From contig CAYJGK010000006.1 of the NCBI GenBank assembly GCA_964370065.1, positions 12,448 through 76,447 on the forward strand: a DNA stretch of 64,000 nucleotides, in the 5' to 3' direction. Position 1 is the first letter of the stretch; each line of letters opens with the position of its first letter. Positions 1 to 10,954 of this stretch are shown piece by piece. The DNA comes from CAMQRS01 sp964370065. GTDB taxonomy: Bacteria; Bacillota_I; Bacilli_A; Erysipelotrichales; Erysipelotrichaceae. The notes under the pieces are model-generated. The model had not been told where the DNA came from. It saw nothing but the letters and a program-made list of their open reading frames with translations, and did no database searches. Both the position numbers and the translations under genes were made by a program.

Positions 1-3000
1 ATTCTTATGAATAGGTTTTAATACTAAATCTGCTTCAGCAGTTTTTAAGTTGATTACTTGTTCATCTAACTGTACTTGTTCAACTGATGTAGCTAAATAC
101 ACAGTTTGTGCATGATTTATTGTATCTTGTAAAGTCATGAAACTAGGTTCTGTATAATAATCTGAAGATACTTTTCCTGCTTGTATGATTGCTCTATCTA
201 ATGCAGTACGATTTAACTTAACAAGACCATCTATAGTCGCATGCATTTGCTCCATACGTTGTGCCAATACATTTATACCAATAGTTGTATCTTTTAATAA
301 AATACTTGCTTCTACATATAACGATTGGATGACACCCCAATCGTATGAACCATATTGTTCTTCACTATACGCATCTAGTGTACTTATAAATTCTTGTACA
401 GCTGCTTTATCTACAACTATTTTTGCATCAATAAACGCTTGGTGTGCATCTTGTATAGATTGCGATAAATTATCTAATTGTGCAATTGTTAAAGACTCGC
501 TTAATTTTNNNNNNNNNNNNNNNNNNNNNNNNNNNNNNNNNNNNNNNNNNNNNNNNNNNNNNNNNNNNNNNNNNNNNNNNNNNNNNNNNNNNNNNNNNNN
601 NNNNNNNNTATAGATTGCGATAAATTATCTAATTGTGCAATTGTTAAAGACTCGCTTAATTTTACTTGTCCTTTTAGTAACGCACCTTCTAGTATTTTTT
701 TATTTTCCTGAGTTGTTTGATTTGGTGCATCTCCTACGTTTGTTTGTAATAGATCGTTTTGTGCTAATTCAATTAAATCCATAATACTCGATTTACCATC
801 TATTAGTAATTGAATATTCTCTACCATCAACACTTCCGCTTTATCAATTGCTAATAATAATGGATCCATTTGTGTAAATGTACGATTATCTTGTAAATAT
901 TTAATTTTTCTGCCATCAAATTATCAAATTTATTAAGGTTAACTAATGTTCTATAGTTTTCTGTATTAGCTAATTACGCGTTGTATACGTTTAACACTTC
1001 ATCGTACAAACTTTGACTCACATTACCTACTCCTTCACCTATTTCAAATAGCGCTAGCAATTTATCATATTTAGTCACTATTTCTTTAAATTGTTTATAG
1101 TATTCATTTTTGTATACATATAATTCTACTACACTTGCCTCTACATTTGGATCTGTAAAATTAATTTTAATAAATCTAGAGCTATGTCCTTCTTCAAAAT
1201 ATTCCACAATCGTATTGTTTGCTTCTGAAACATCTGATTTATCTTTTACTTTATTGTATCCCACTCCATCTAATGATGTGTATATTTCATAAGGTAGCGG
1301 TTGTGTGACATCGTGAACAATTGTAACATGATTAATATCTTGTACTGTTTTTAAGTCAACTATTATAGATTGCTGCTCTCCACTCGCTACCCATGCAGTT
1401 GTATGAGCATCATCAAATAGATGTGTAGCAGTATCGGCAACATTTCCACTTGTCGTCACACTCGCTTTATTATCACGTAACAAATCTTGGGCATGATGTA
1501 TAATATTAAACTCTGATAAACCAGCCCATGCAGTATCTGCTTCATTTTCTAAACCAGAAACAACGTAACGTACTTTTGCTGCTTCAACAGATTCTGAAAT
1601 TATAACTTGATGATAAGCTGTGTTAATCGCTACTTCACCTTGTAACACAGTTGCTTTATCTACTAATTCAGCTTTATCCACTTTCTTAATCAATTTTCCT
1701 GTTGCATCATAATATTCTAAATGCCAAGTGAAACGATTCATCAAATTATCTGAAAATACTAATTCAACTTCATCCATACTCAACATAACTCCAGCATCAA
1801 TATCTACATATTGCGGGAATGTCGAAGTACCAGCACCCCATCTTGATTCAATATTCCCATCCACTAAATTATTAACATTATTTGTATTATTTTGAGCGGA
1901 TGGAGTTAGTCCATACGTTTGTCCCACATTATAGGAATCGACAACACCATCATCAATTTGGAACACTTCCAATTCAGCCATTCCTGGCCACATGGGTTCA
2001 CTGCTAGGGCGTACAAAATATACTTTCACATAACGTGCATCACCATTAACAAGTATATTTTCATAATTGTTTTTAACAGTAAAATTGTCAATTTTATTTA
2101 CCACTGAAACGACTTGATTATCTTCATCTAATAATTCAACTTTGTATCCAAATGAAGGATTCCTTCCTTTTTCAAAACGAATTCCTACTGCATTAATACT
2201 TTCTATTTTTCCTAAATCAACAGTGAAGTCAACCGGACCTGCTCCTCCCGAGGCCCAAATTGTATCCGGGTTTCCATCTACTGCTGCGTTTGGTTGTCGA
2301 CTTGGTGCAGCCGCACTTCTTGAAGCCGTTACTGTTTTGCTTAATGCGATATTAACTGTTGGAATCGTATCCCCTACATCCGCTTTAAAAACACGTAACT
2401 CTGCAATCATTGGTAATAAGTCGGGGTATCTATTCTATGCTCTTCAGGTGTTTTGAATTCTAATTCTAATCCGTTAATTTGTACATTATCTCCGATAGTC
2501 ATTTCTACACGGGCATCATCATAATCGTCAGTTTTCCATAATGTTTGATTATCACCATCATTAATATGACTCACATTAAACTCAGGTAGAGAATGCGGAG
2601 CACTTACATTTTTATCTAACGCTATATTTTCTTTTTCTTCTAATTGCCCGCTCTCTAAATGAGTCACAGAAAATTCATCTAGTGCCTGTTTTGCTAAGAC
2701 ATCTAATTGTAAACTTGTATCTTTAGTAATAGCAAACGCTTCTCCATCAAAGCCGATATTTCCTTTTAAGTTTACCCATTGGTAAGTATAATCAAACCAA
2801 TTTATCCCTACATTAGCTACATTACTAAACCACTCGCCTCTAGCTGCTGCTTCATTCATAGTGTCAAAATATAATGTCCATCGACCTAAATAATAATCCT
2901 CTGTAAGTCCTGACCATTGACGATTTGAATAATCTTTTAACGTTCCATAAGCCGCACCACTACCCCAAGTAGTAATTTGTGCTCGTGCATTAAACTCAAA

Positions 3001-5472
3001 TAAATCAGCAGTCCAATCATCTGCACTCTCTAACATCGTTCTAGCATCATGAATCCATTTTCCAACTGAGAATTCATCTGTTGTTCGCAATACATTATCT
3101 TGTAAGGCTATGATTTCTATTATTTTATCCGATAATTCTTTAAATTTAATTGCATCTTTTTGTGCATATGCAGCTTTTGCCTCTTGGATATAATCATAAG
3201 CTGAATTCGATAATACTTGTCTTGTAATATCTGCTAAATCATATAAATACGCATCATTATGCTTTAAATTATTATATTCTAATAAATAGAATTGAAGAAT
3301 TTTTTCAAATTGAGCTTTGTCATAATCTATCACCGCTGTAATATATCCACTTGCCGTATTCGCATTTAAATTCGGTTGTGCATTTATTAACGTATCCTCT
3401 GGACGTTGACGATCATAACGCTTATGATAAGCTGTTTCTTGCATAATATCCCAAGCCTGATCAATATTATCTGACTGTATTCCATATCTACTTGTAAAGT
3501 AATCAGATATATAATCGTCTATATCAATAGGTGCATGCTCCCAACCCATATCATATATCATAGTATATAATAATGGATTAGTGGCTACTGATTCAGCTAT
3601 CACACCTATTCCTTTCATATATTCTGATTCTAATTGATTTGGTAATTCTTCTCCTAGTACTTCAAGCATTCCTGAGAATCCCATTCTTCCTCCAAAAGAA
3701 TGTAGCATATCCCAAATCCAGTTTGTTTTATCATAATCATCTTGCATATATGCTGGTTTATTAGCACCTGCTAGAGTTGTAGGATTATAATGTGGTTGAT
3801 TATCTGCATATAAATCTAAGACTACTGTATGGTCTTTATCCACACCATCTAAAAGCGCTTTTGTTGGATTATTTTGCCAGTTTTGAACAACCCAGACAGC
3901 GTCTGCGTTGTATTCTAACATTTTTCGTTGTACATTTTGAGAAATCAAAGATTCATTTAACCCTCCTTTATTTCCCCCCTCGTGGAATGGATCGATAGCG
4001 AAATACGGTGTAATATTTCCAAACGTTTCCTCACTCGCTTTATAAAAAGCATCTGCAACTTGATCAAAATAATCTTCCTGACCTTCGTTTACATATGTTC
4101 TAAGCATTGGTGGTTGTCCAAACCCAGCCCAATTTCCTTGATCAATTAATTGTGCATTAGGTTATTTGGTTTGAAAGTCTTCTGGTACTTTTCCTACATA
4201 TCCAACAAATACAGGATCAATTCCATAAATATACATTCTTTCATGTACTTTTCTACCTAGTTCCGTTCTTTCAATAAACCACGAATCAGGTAAAGGCCCA
4301 CCAAATTTAGCCATGTTTCCCATGTAGAACCACCCATAATAGGCAGGACCTGGTAAATATTGTTTGACTTCTTCTGTACTATAGCCAAATTCTAATAACA
4401 TTTTTCTTTGTACTTCTTCTGCACCGATGAAGTCTAACATTAAGTTAACCCCGTTCATGGCACACCAATCTAAATACGGCTCATATTCATCCCAATTCCA
4501 GAAAGCATACGTATAAGATGGCGTACAAAAATTATTCAAATATTTATATTCATATGGCGTTTCCTTCACTACTTTCTCATTCACTTCTACTAATGTAGCC
4601 GGCATGACAACATCACCTGCTGCATTTAGTGGATCATAATTAACATGTAAATAATTTTTTAAATAATAATTAAACCCTGATGCTTATGAAATTCCATTTT
4701 CACCACTAATGTGTATTTTCCCATCTTTTGATTCGATCGTAAATCGATCTTTATCATACGTTGAATCAACTATTTCAAAAGAGAACTGATTTCGATATGT
4801 TTCTCCAGCAACACGACCTACTAAATTATACATTTCATTAATTGTTGTTTGATTTTTAAGTGCAACATCTTGCTCCATTTGTGAATATCGAATTCCATAT
4901 TCACTTTCATCAAAATCAACTATATCAATTTCCGGTGCTATCGGTGTGACACTTCCTTCTTCTTTTATACCAAATACTTTTACTTCATTTATAAAACCTA
5001 CATTAGATGAACTTCCTTTTGTACTGTCTTTTAAGCTACTATACGTAATATTCACACGTATTTTACAAGCTCTGGTATGCAATGGAAAGGTTGTCCCATC
5101 TATTGTTTCTACAACTTGATCTTTTTTACTTGCCACCTTATCATAATTAATTCCATCTTCACTACTGTAAACATCATATTGTGAGATAAAATCGAGTGGC
5201 GTATGCACCGTAATTGATGTTACATCATGCACTCCATCTAAATCAATTTCAATCCAGCGATTATAATCATTTCCAGATTGCCAATAGGTATTAATATCCC
5301 CATCAGTTGCCAATTCTGGTGCATGGCCATTTGCTGAAACTACTGCACTAACTTGCTTATTTAGTGCAATATTACCCTCTTGTGCATAAACTGAAGATTC
5401 CTGCACATTAAACGAAGATAACAATACACTCGCTACTAATAATCCACTTCCTAACTTTTTAATATAATTCAT
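1..5472 (-). pseudogene. Decayed secreted GH89 alpha-N-acetylglucosaminidase with F5/8-type and FIVAR-like modules, 3' end outside window
   Basis: An intact copy would release terminal alpha-GlcNAc from mucin-type glycans outside the cell. Translation from the ATG at 5472 (Shine-Dalgarno AGGGAGGG) gives a signal peptide ending near VYA-Q, then an F5/8-type carbohydrate-binding module, the NAGLU N-terminal domain, the catalytic barrel (DPFHEGG and GIGVIAE carry the likely acid/base and nucleophile Glu), further F5/8 modules and FIVAR-like helical repeats. The closest family I recall is Clostridium perfringens GH89. The frame is broken by TAA at 4684-4686, TAA at 4162-4164, a frameshift ending at TGA 2407-2409, TAA at 974-976, and a 1-base slip in the T run at 905-909. 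Homology continues straight through each lesion except that at 2407, where about 60 residues of an F5/8 fold also seem missing. The frame stays open from about 900 to position 1 once the assembly gap is collapsed. I read it as a recent pseudogene. Sequencing error is less likely because the neighbouring genes are clean. Confidence 0.87.
454..663. other. Assembly gap (100 N) with 55-nt duplicated flanks
   Basis: Positions 509-608 are N. The 55 bases before the gap (454-508) are identical to the 55 bases after it (609-663). This is what a scaffolder leaves when two contigs overlap by one k-mer but are joined with a fixed N block. Removing the gap and one copy keeps the GH89 downstream frame open. 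Confidence 0.9.
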
Positions 5473-5813
5473 TATACTCCCTCCCTTTAAAATATTATTG
5501 TCACTTTTGTATTGCCTCATCATACAATACAGTAAAATATAGCAAACGTCACTTGTATATTTTACAGTCGTTGCATAATATTCTACTGTGTCTACCATCT
5601 ATTATGGTCATCACCATATGACTACTGTATCTTACAAAATATAGCAAAATATTGTTATTTTTTGTAATTTTCTGTCAATTCAAGTACTTTATAAATTTTG
5701 TAAGTGATATTCGGTTCATATTATTTACTAGAATTATATATTTCATTAAAAAAACAACATGGAACACTGTTCAAATGATTGCTATCCAATTCTCAACTTT
5801 TTGTTTACTTATG
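5473..5813. other. Intergenic region upstream of the GH89 gene
   Basis: This AT-rich stretch must hold the promoter of the GH89 gene on the minus strand, but no convincing -35/-10 pair stands out. The phrase AAAATATAGCAAA is nearly repeated (about 5533 and 5636), ACAGTAG-like words recur, and an inverted repeat GTCAT-N6-ATGAC lies at 5607-5622. These could be regulator sites; that is speculation. Nothing gene-like is visible. Confidence 0.35.
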
Positions 5814-5850
5814 AAGACAAAAAAAGAGCAAATACAATTTGCTCTTTTTA
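5814..5850 (-). terminator. Rho-independent terminator of pyk
   Basis: Read on the minus strand, the stem AAAGAGCAAAT / ATTTGCTCTTT with a 3-nt loop is followed by a run of T. It begins 17 nt after the pyk stop codon. Confidence 0.9.
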
Positions 5851-5867
5851 TTATATTAAAACTAAAA

Positions 5868-7280
5868 TTATTTGATTTCGATAATTCTCATGGCATTCGT
5901 TGCACCAACACCACTTGGGTATCCAGCAACGATAATGATTGATTCACCTGGTTTGAACCCTGCCGCTTTAGCCACATCTTTAGCCATTTGCGATTCTAAC
6001 TCTCTTGTGTTCGCTTTTTGAGATAACACTGTGTTAACTCCCCAGTTTACTGCTAATCCACGCTCTACTTTTTCATCAAAAGTAACGGCAATAATTGGAC
6101 AGTTTGGTCTATATTTAGAAATTCTTCTTGCACTTGCTCCTGATTCAGTAAATACAACAACACAAGCAACATCAATAGCTAAAGTAGTATCAGCAACTGA
6201 AATGGCGATTGCATCATTTACTGTACGGTTTGCATCTTTCATTGATTTTTTAAGACGTTCTCTATATGGAATCATTTGCTCGTAAGTATCCGCAATTCTT
6301 GCCATTGTTGTAACAGCTTCAATTGGGTATAAACCAGCTGCAGATTCTCCAGATAACATAGTTGCATCTGTTCCATCTAATACTGCGTTTGCCACATCAC
6401 TAGCTTCAGCACGAGTTGGTCTTGGGTTTCCTTGCATAGTTTCTAACATATGTGTAGCTGTAATAACTGGTTTACCCAACTCATTACAACGGTTAATAAT
6501 TGCTTTTTGATACATTGGTACTAAGTCAAAAGATACATCTACTCCTAAGTCTCCACGTGCAACCATAATTCCATCTACAACACTTAAGATTTCATCTAAG
6601 TTGTCATATCCCTCTTGATTTTCAATTTTCGCAATAATTTGGATATGCTCTTTTCCTTCTTCTTTTAATATTTTACGTATATCTAAAATATCTTGTTTTC
6701 TTCTTGTGAATGAAGCAGCTATAAAATCTACATCATTACGACATCCAAAACGAATATCGTTTTCATCTTTTTCAGAAATGAAAGGCATTGTTAATTTAAC
6801 ACCTGGTAAGTTACATCCTTTTTTACTTTTTAATACTCCTGGGTTTTCAATGCGACAGTCTAACTCACCATCACGTTTTTCCATAATAGTTAATCTAACT
6901 TTCCCATCATCAATTAAGATTGTCCCACCTTCAACAACATCGTCGAATATTTCTGGACATTGAATGTGTAATCTTTCTTTAGTTCCCATGATTTTTTCTC
7001 TAACTAAAGTAATCATATCTCCTGCTTCATAAGATTCTGCATCATTAGCAAATTCTCCACAGCGAACCTCTGGTCCTTTTGTATCTAATAAGATAGCAAT
7101 GTTTCTACCAATTTCTTTTGATACAGCACGGATGTTAATAATTCTATTTCCATGCTCTTCAAAATCTCCATGAGAGAAGTTTAAACGACATACGTTCATT
7201 CCAGCTCCTGCCATTTTTTTAATCATTTCTTGTGATTCTGATACGGGTCCAATCGTACAAATAATCTTAGTTCTTTTCAT
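5868..7280 (-). CDS. pyk: Pyruvate kinase
   Basis: Converts phosphoenolpyruvate and ADP to pyruvate and ATP, the last step of glycolysis in the cytosol. The 470-residue protein has the full family signature: catalytic Lys in IIAKIEN (about residue 218), the metal-binding MVARGDLGVD, and the TATHMLETM loop, where most relatives have Gln in place of His. The TKGPEVR segment near residue 65 carries the Glu typical of K+-dependent enzymes. The C-terminal PEP-utilising extension of Bacillus pyruvate kinase is absent. The ATG at 7280 was chosen for its GGAGGA site; an upstream TTG in frame overlaps that site. It follows pfkA by 17 nt, so the two are surely cotranscribed. Confidence 0.97.
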   Translation of the reverse strand: MKRTKIICTIGPVSESQEMIKKMAGAGMNVCRLNFSHGDFEEHGNRIINIRAVSKEIGRNIAILLDTKGPEVRCGEFANDAESYEAGDMITLVREKIMGTKERLHIQCPEIFDDVVEGGTILIDDGKVRLTIMEKRDGELDCRIENPGVLKSKKGCNLPGVKLTMPFISEKDENDIRFGCRNDVDFIAASFTRRKQDILDIRKILKEEGKEHIQIIAKIENQEGYDNLDEILSVVDGIMVARGDLGVDVSFDLVPMYQKAIINRCNELGKPVITATHMLETMQGNPRPTRAEASDVANAVLDGTDATMLSGESAAGLYPIEAVTTMARIADTYEQMIPYRERLKKSMKDANRTVNDAIAISVADTTLAIDVACVVVFTESGASARRISKYRPNCPIIAVTFDEKVERGLAVNWGVNTVLSQKANTRELESQMAKDVAKAAGFKPGESIIIVAGYPSGVGATNAMRIIEIK

Positions 7281-7297
7281 TTTTAGTTCCTCCAATT

Positions 7298-8260
7298 TTA
7301 TACTAATCGATCAAATAAATTCTGTAATTCTTTTCTAGATACTCTTGGAATGTTTAATGCTTCCTCAATCGGAACACCAACGATTTCTCCTTTTTGAATA
7401 CCTACACATTGACCACCAACTCCAGCAATCAATAAATCTACTGCTTTTTCACCCATTCGTGAGGCTAACACACGATCATTAGGTGTAGGTGATCCACCTC
7501 TTTGCACATGTCCTAATACTGTAGCTCTCCCTGAGAACCCAGTAAACTGACTAACCTTGCGTGCAAATGATTCAACATCAGTAATTTTTTCTGAAATCAC
7601 AACTATGGCATGTTTCTTCTTTTTCACTGTGTCAAAATCTTTTAATGCATCTAATATTTCAATTTCATCAAAACCTGTTTGTGCTGTAACAATTATTTCA
7701 GCACCACAAGCTAACCCAGAAAATAATGCTAAATCGCCACAACGATTTCCCATTACCTCTACCACCGAACAACGATGATGTGAGTTTGATGTATCACGCA
7801 GTTTATCCACTGCTTCCACAACTGTGTTTAATGCTGTATCAAACCCAATTGTTGCATCTGTGCTCGTAATATCATTATCGATTGTTCCAGGAATTCCTAT
7901 ACAATTAATTCCCATCTCTGTTAATGCTAGTGCACCACGGTAACTTCCATCTCCACCAATCACAACTACTGCTTCAATACCGAATTTCTCTAGTTGCTCA
8001 ATGGCTTTTTTTCTTACTTCAATATCTTTAAACTCTGGTAATCGTGCAGAACCCAAAAACGTTCCTCCACGATCTAAAATATCTGACAAATGATCACGGT
8101 TTAATCGCTCAATATCTCCATTAACCATTCCCTTATACCCATTGTAAATACCGTAGACTTCAATACCCTCTTGCGCTCCTACTTTAGCCACTGCACGAAT
8201 GGCAGCGTTCATTCCTGGAGCATCTCCTCCAGAGGTTAATACACCGATTTTTTTAATCAT
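7298..8260 (-). CDS. pfkA: ATP-dependent 6-phosphofructokinase
   Basis: Phosphorylates fructose 6-phosphate to the 1,6-bisphosphate, the committed step of glycolysis. The 320-residue length matches the bacterial PfkA family. Visible motifs are GGDAPGMN near the N-terminus, GGDGS (about residue 100; Gly after GGD is the ATP-dependent form rather than PPi-dependent), the catalytic PGTIDNDI (about 125) and HVQRGGSP (about 250). The start at 8260 has GGAGGA seven bases upstream; the longer reading frame to 8296 has no ribosome site. It heads a two-gene glycolytic operon with pyk. The 67-nt gap after dnaI is AT-rich and probably holds its promoter. Confidence 0.97.
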   Translation of the reverse strand: MIKKIGVLTSGGDAPGMNAAIRAVAKVGAQEGIEVYGIYNGYKGMVNGDIERLNRDHLSDILDRGGTFLGSARLPEFKDIEVRKKAIEQLEKFGIEAVVVIGGDGSYRGALALTEMGINCIGIPGTIDNDITSTDATIGFDTALNTVVEAVDKLRDTSNSHHRCSVVEVMGNRCGDLALFSGLACGAEIIVTAQTGFDEIEILDALKDFDTVKKKKHAIVVISEKITDVESFARKVSQFTGFSGRATVLGHVQRGGSPTPNDRVLASRMGEKAVDLLIAGVGGQCVGIQKGEIVGVPIEEALNIPRVSRKELQNLFDRLV

Positions 8261-8327
8261 ATAGTGTCCTCCAATAATACTGTAACATATTAACACTTTT
8301 TAAATGTAAATACTATACCTTTTTTCT

Positions 8328-9242
8328 TTATTTTATGCGTCTATTTCCACAATTTAACACTTTTTCATTTGATAGTGCTTTCATTCTTTCTACTAGACGA
8401 ATTGCCCCTACATCCACGTTATTACTTCTTTCAGAAGTTGTATAATATAACTCTAAATTACTCATTGAATAGTTACTAGTAAAGAATGTTAAACGATTAT
8501 TTTCCATTCTTTCATCTAATATAGACATTAACACCTCATCTCGACTCCATGCACTAACCTTCTCAGTGGCAATATCATCTAATACAATAACATCTGCTTT
8601 ACGCAAAGCAGTAATTAATTTCTTGTATTCTAGCGCATCATACATATTGCTTTTTAATGTATCAAAATATTTAGCAACATTTACAAATGCACAACGATAG
8701 CCTGCTAAAGCAAATTGATTAATAATACAACAAGATAAATAGGTTTTTCCACTTCCTGGCTGTCCACATAAATAAAACCCTTTAGTGAATCCATTTTTGA
8801 AACCTTCCATTGTTTCGGCAATCAACTTAAAATATTGTGCAGATTCTTGTGTTAAGTCTAAATCCATTAATCGCAATCTAAGTTGTGCATCACTCATATC
8901 ACATAATAAAAATTTTTGTTTGTGCTTTAGTGCTCTTGCTTTTTCCTTTTCATATAGACAAGGCGTACTCCGTGTATCCAATACCCCATCATAATACAAA
9001 TGTAATGCATGGCCTTTTACGGGTTGATTACAGTTTTGTAGCCCTGTACATTGCGCGCATTTTTCTTTGATTTGAACATACTCCTTAATACGATAGACTT
9101 GTTCTTCAAACACTGAATAAGGTACATTTTCTTCTTGCATAAATTGTCTAACGAAAACATTATCTTTTAAATTTTGAATTTCTTCTTGTTTAGCTCTTAA
9201 GCACTCTTCTGATAAAGTATAACTAAATTTAACTTGTTTCAT
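8328..9242 (-). CDS. dnaI: Helicase loader DnaI (AAA+ primosomal protein)
   Basis: Loads the replicative helicase onto DNA at oriC and restarted forks, working with DnaB and DnaD. The N-terminal domain has the expected zinc-site residues (C62, C65, C71, H78). The AAA+ domain has Walker A GQPGSGKT (about residue 164), Walker B VIVLDDIA (about 222) and a sensor TSNY segment. Length (304 aa) is normal. It overlaps the end of dnaB by 14 nt, the conserved Bacillota arrangement, so translation is probably coupled. Confidence 0.93.
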   Translation of the reverse strand: MKQVKFSYTLSEECLRAKQEEIQNLKDNVFVRQFMQEENVPYSVFEEQVYRIKEYVQIKEKCAQCTGLQNCNQPVKGHALHLYYDGVLDTRSTPCLYEKEKARALKHKQKFLLCDMSDAQLRLRLMDLDLTQESAQYFKLIAETMEGFKNGFTKGFYLCGQPGSGKTYLSCCIINQFALAGYRCAFVNVAKYFDTLKSNMYDALEYKKLITALRKADVIVLDDIATEKVSAWSRDEVLMSILDERMENNRLTFFTSNYSMSNLELYYTTSERSNNVDVGAIRLVERMKALSNEKVLNCGNRRIK

Positions 9243-10425
9243 CCATTTCCCCTTTCAGTTGTTTTAATTGATCCATCAATTGTAATGTTTCATCCATGTC
9301 TACAACTTCTTGTTCTTGTGTCTCCCAAGTTTGAACAATTGTTTTTTGCTTAGATTGACCTTTTTTTACTTTTGTATTCAACTCAATTCCCATTTGTTGA
9401 AGTGCGCCTTCTAAATGATCAATCTGCAACCTTGTCCAACTAGCAGCCATTCTTTCCACACTTGTTCCTATGATTCTTTCCTGGTTCATTTTCATACAAG
9501 TGTCTAATAAAACATTTGCGACTTCTGGTTGTAAATGATATTCTTCCATTAATTTATTTACTAACTTTAAATCAGCAAATGATAATCTTACTCCATTTTG
9601 TTTATATTCTAAAAAACGTCGAGTTGGTAATAAGTAAGGATTTTCAACATTCGATGTGTATTTAGCAGTAGTTTTCGCACATTGTTGACGTAACATTTCT
9701 AAATCTAAGCAAGATAAATCATAATCCCATGCTTTCACTAATTGTTTGCGCATCATACTTTCATTAATTCCATAAATAGTCGCAATTTCAGCAATACTTC
9801 TTAGTAATTTAGGTGTGCGTTGTTCATGAGGTAACACAACTTCTCCTAAATCAGCTAGAAATTTTTTCTCATCAAAAATAACATGTAAGTAGTCATAATT
9901 ATTTTCGATTAAATGTTTCTGATTTCTCTTAAATTCATTTTCATCTTGTTCTTCCCATTCATTTTTTAATAAGTTAGTCATATTTTGACTCACTTCCACA
10001 TAGTTTTTTTTACTATGTTTTTGAACAGATTGTCGATAAAATGATAATGTATCACTTCCTAGTTTTTTTTGAAATAATCTTCCAAATACTTCATGAGATA
10101 AAAATAGATGCGGCTTTAATGGTAATCCTAATTCATACAAGTATGTTTTAGTCGTTTCATTGTAATAGCTTCTAATCAATTGGTATTGCTCACAAATTGT
10201 TCTTGCATGTTGAATAGCTTCCATACTTATATTTAATGTACGTTGTATTAGTGTATGATTCTTTATAGGCAATCCATATTGCTTAATAGCCACTAGAGTA
10301 ACATAAAATTCATACGCATGGGAATGCATCAATGGCTTATACAATAAGGCTAGAGTTGTGTAATCAGATGGGGTAATCTCGTTATTCATATTTAATACTA
10401 ATAAATCATTCTTTTTCAACATCAC
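9229..10425 (-). CDS. dnaB: Replication initiation and membrane attachment protein DnaB (DnaD/DnaB family)
   Basis: In B. subtilis this protein helps DnaI load the helicase and tethers the origin to the membrane. Identification rests on position between coaE and dnaI plus the DnaB_2-type organisation: an N-terminal winged-helix-like domain and a C-terminal DnaD-like segment ending in a Gln/Lys-rich tail. The likely start is GTG at 10425 (or ATG at 10422) with AGGAAAGGA upstream, overlapping coaE by 20 nt. The 398-residue sequence is divergent, as is usual for this family. It is not the replicative helicase called DnaB in E. coli. Confidence 0.85.
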   Translation of the reverse strand: MMLKKNDLLVLNMNNEITPSDYTTLALLYKPLMHSHAYEFYVTLVAIKQYGLPIKNHTLIQRTLNISMEAIQHARTICEQYQLIRSYYNETTKTYLYELGLPLKPHLFLSHEVFGRLFQKKLGSDTLSFYRQSVQKHSKKNYVEVSQNMTNLLKNEWEEQDENEFKRNQKHLIENNYDYLHVIFDEKKFLADLGEVVLPHEQRTPKLLRSIAEIATIYGINESMMRKQLVKAWDYDLSCLDLEMLRQQCAKTTAKYTSNVENPYLLPTRRFLEYKQNGVRLSFADLKLVNKLMEEYHLQPEVANVLLDTCMKMNQERIIGTSVERMAASWTRLQIDHLEGALQQMGIELNTKVKKGQSKQKTIVQTWETQEQEVVDMDETLQLMDQLKQLKGEMDETS

Positions 10426-10954
10426 ATTGCATCCTTTCCTGTATTTGTTTGACTACATCATCTGCTTGCTCATTATAAATGACAAAATCAGCCATTTTTA
10501 CTTTTTCTTCAATAGTCATTTGCTGTTTCAATATTTTATTCACTTTCACTTCATTCATATTTCGTTTTTTTAATAATCTTTCTTTTGCACACTTTTCACT
10601 AGCATACACAACCCATATTTCATCAAAATATACATCCCATCCTTTTTCATAAAGTAATGGTACCTCTACAAAAACGAGTTCATGTCCTTGCATATCATTC
10701 AACATTTTTTCAATTAATTTAGGGTATAACATTTCTTCTAACTGTATTCTTTTTGTAACGTCATTAAAAATTAAAGTGGCTAGTGCATCCTTATCTTGTA
10801 CGCCAAATGATTGATAAATTTCATCCTGCATTTGATTACGTACTTCTTTAGCAATCTCATCACAGTCTAAGCAGAAAAAACCACATTGCTGTAGTTTTTT
10901 TCTAACATATGATTTCCCTGTACCCATCGTACCTGTTATTGCTATTTTTGTCAT
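10406..10954 (-). CDS. coaE: Dephospho-CoA kinase
   Basis: Catalyses the last step of coenzyme A synthesis, ATP-dependent phosphorylation of dephospho-CoA. The P-loop TGTMGTGKS lies at the N-terminus (residues 7-15), followed by LDCDEIAKEV and the lid segment VEVPLLYEKGW. At 182 residues it is slightly short but complete. The start at 10954 shares one base with the mutM stop (TAATG) and uses the GAGGAA inside mutM; a longer frame without a ribosome site was rejected. It is part of the polA-mutM-coaE-dnaB-dnaI run. Confidence 0.94.
   Translation of the reverse strand: MTKIAITGTMGTGKSYVRKKLQQCGFFCLDCDEIAKEVRNQMQDEIYQSFGVQDKDALATLIFNDVTKRIQLEEMLYPKLIEKMLNDMQGHELVFVEVPLLYEKGWDVYFDEIWVVYASEKCAKERLLKKRNMNEVKVNKILKQQMTIEEKVKMADFVIYNEQADDVVKQIQERMQCDVEKE

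Noticed and set aside
454..663. 55-nt direct repeat flanking the first gap
   Set aside because: Identical length to the repeat at the second gap and both abut fixed 100-N blocks, so it is an assembly artefact.
974..5472. Programmed recoding (stop readthrough and frameshifting) in the GH89 gene
   Set aside because: There are several unrelated lesions, no conserved slippery site or readthrough context, and one module appears partly deleted; decay is simpler.
5762..5772. GAACACTGTTC palindrome resembling an SOS box
   Set aside because: Spacing between GAAC and GTTC is 3 rather than 4 and it is not next to a repair gene or a promoter.
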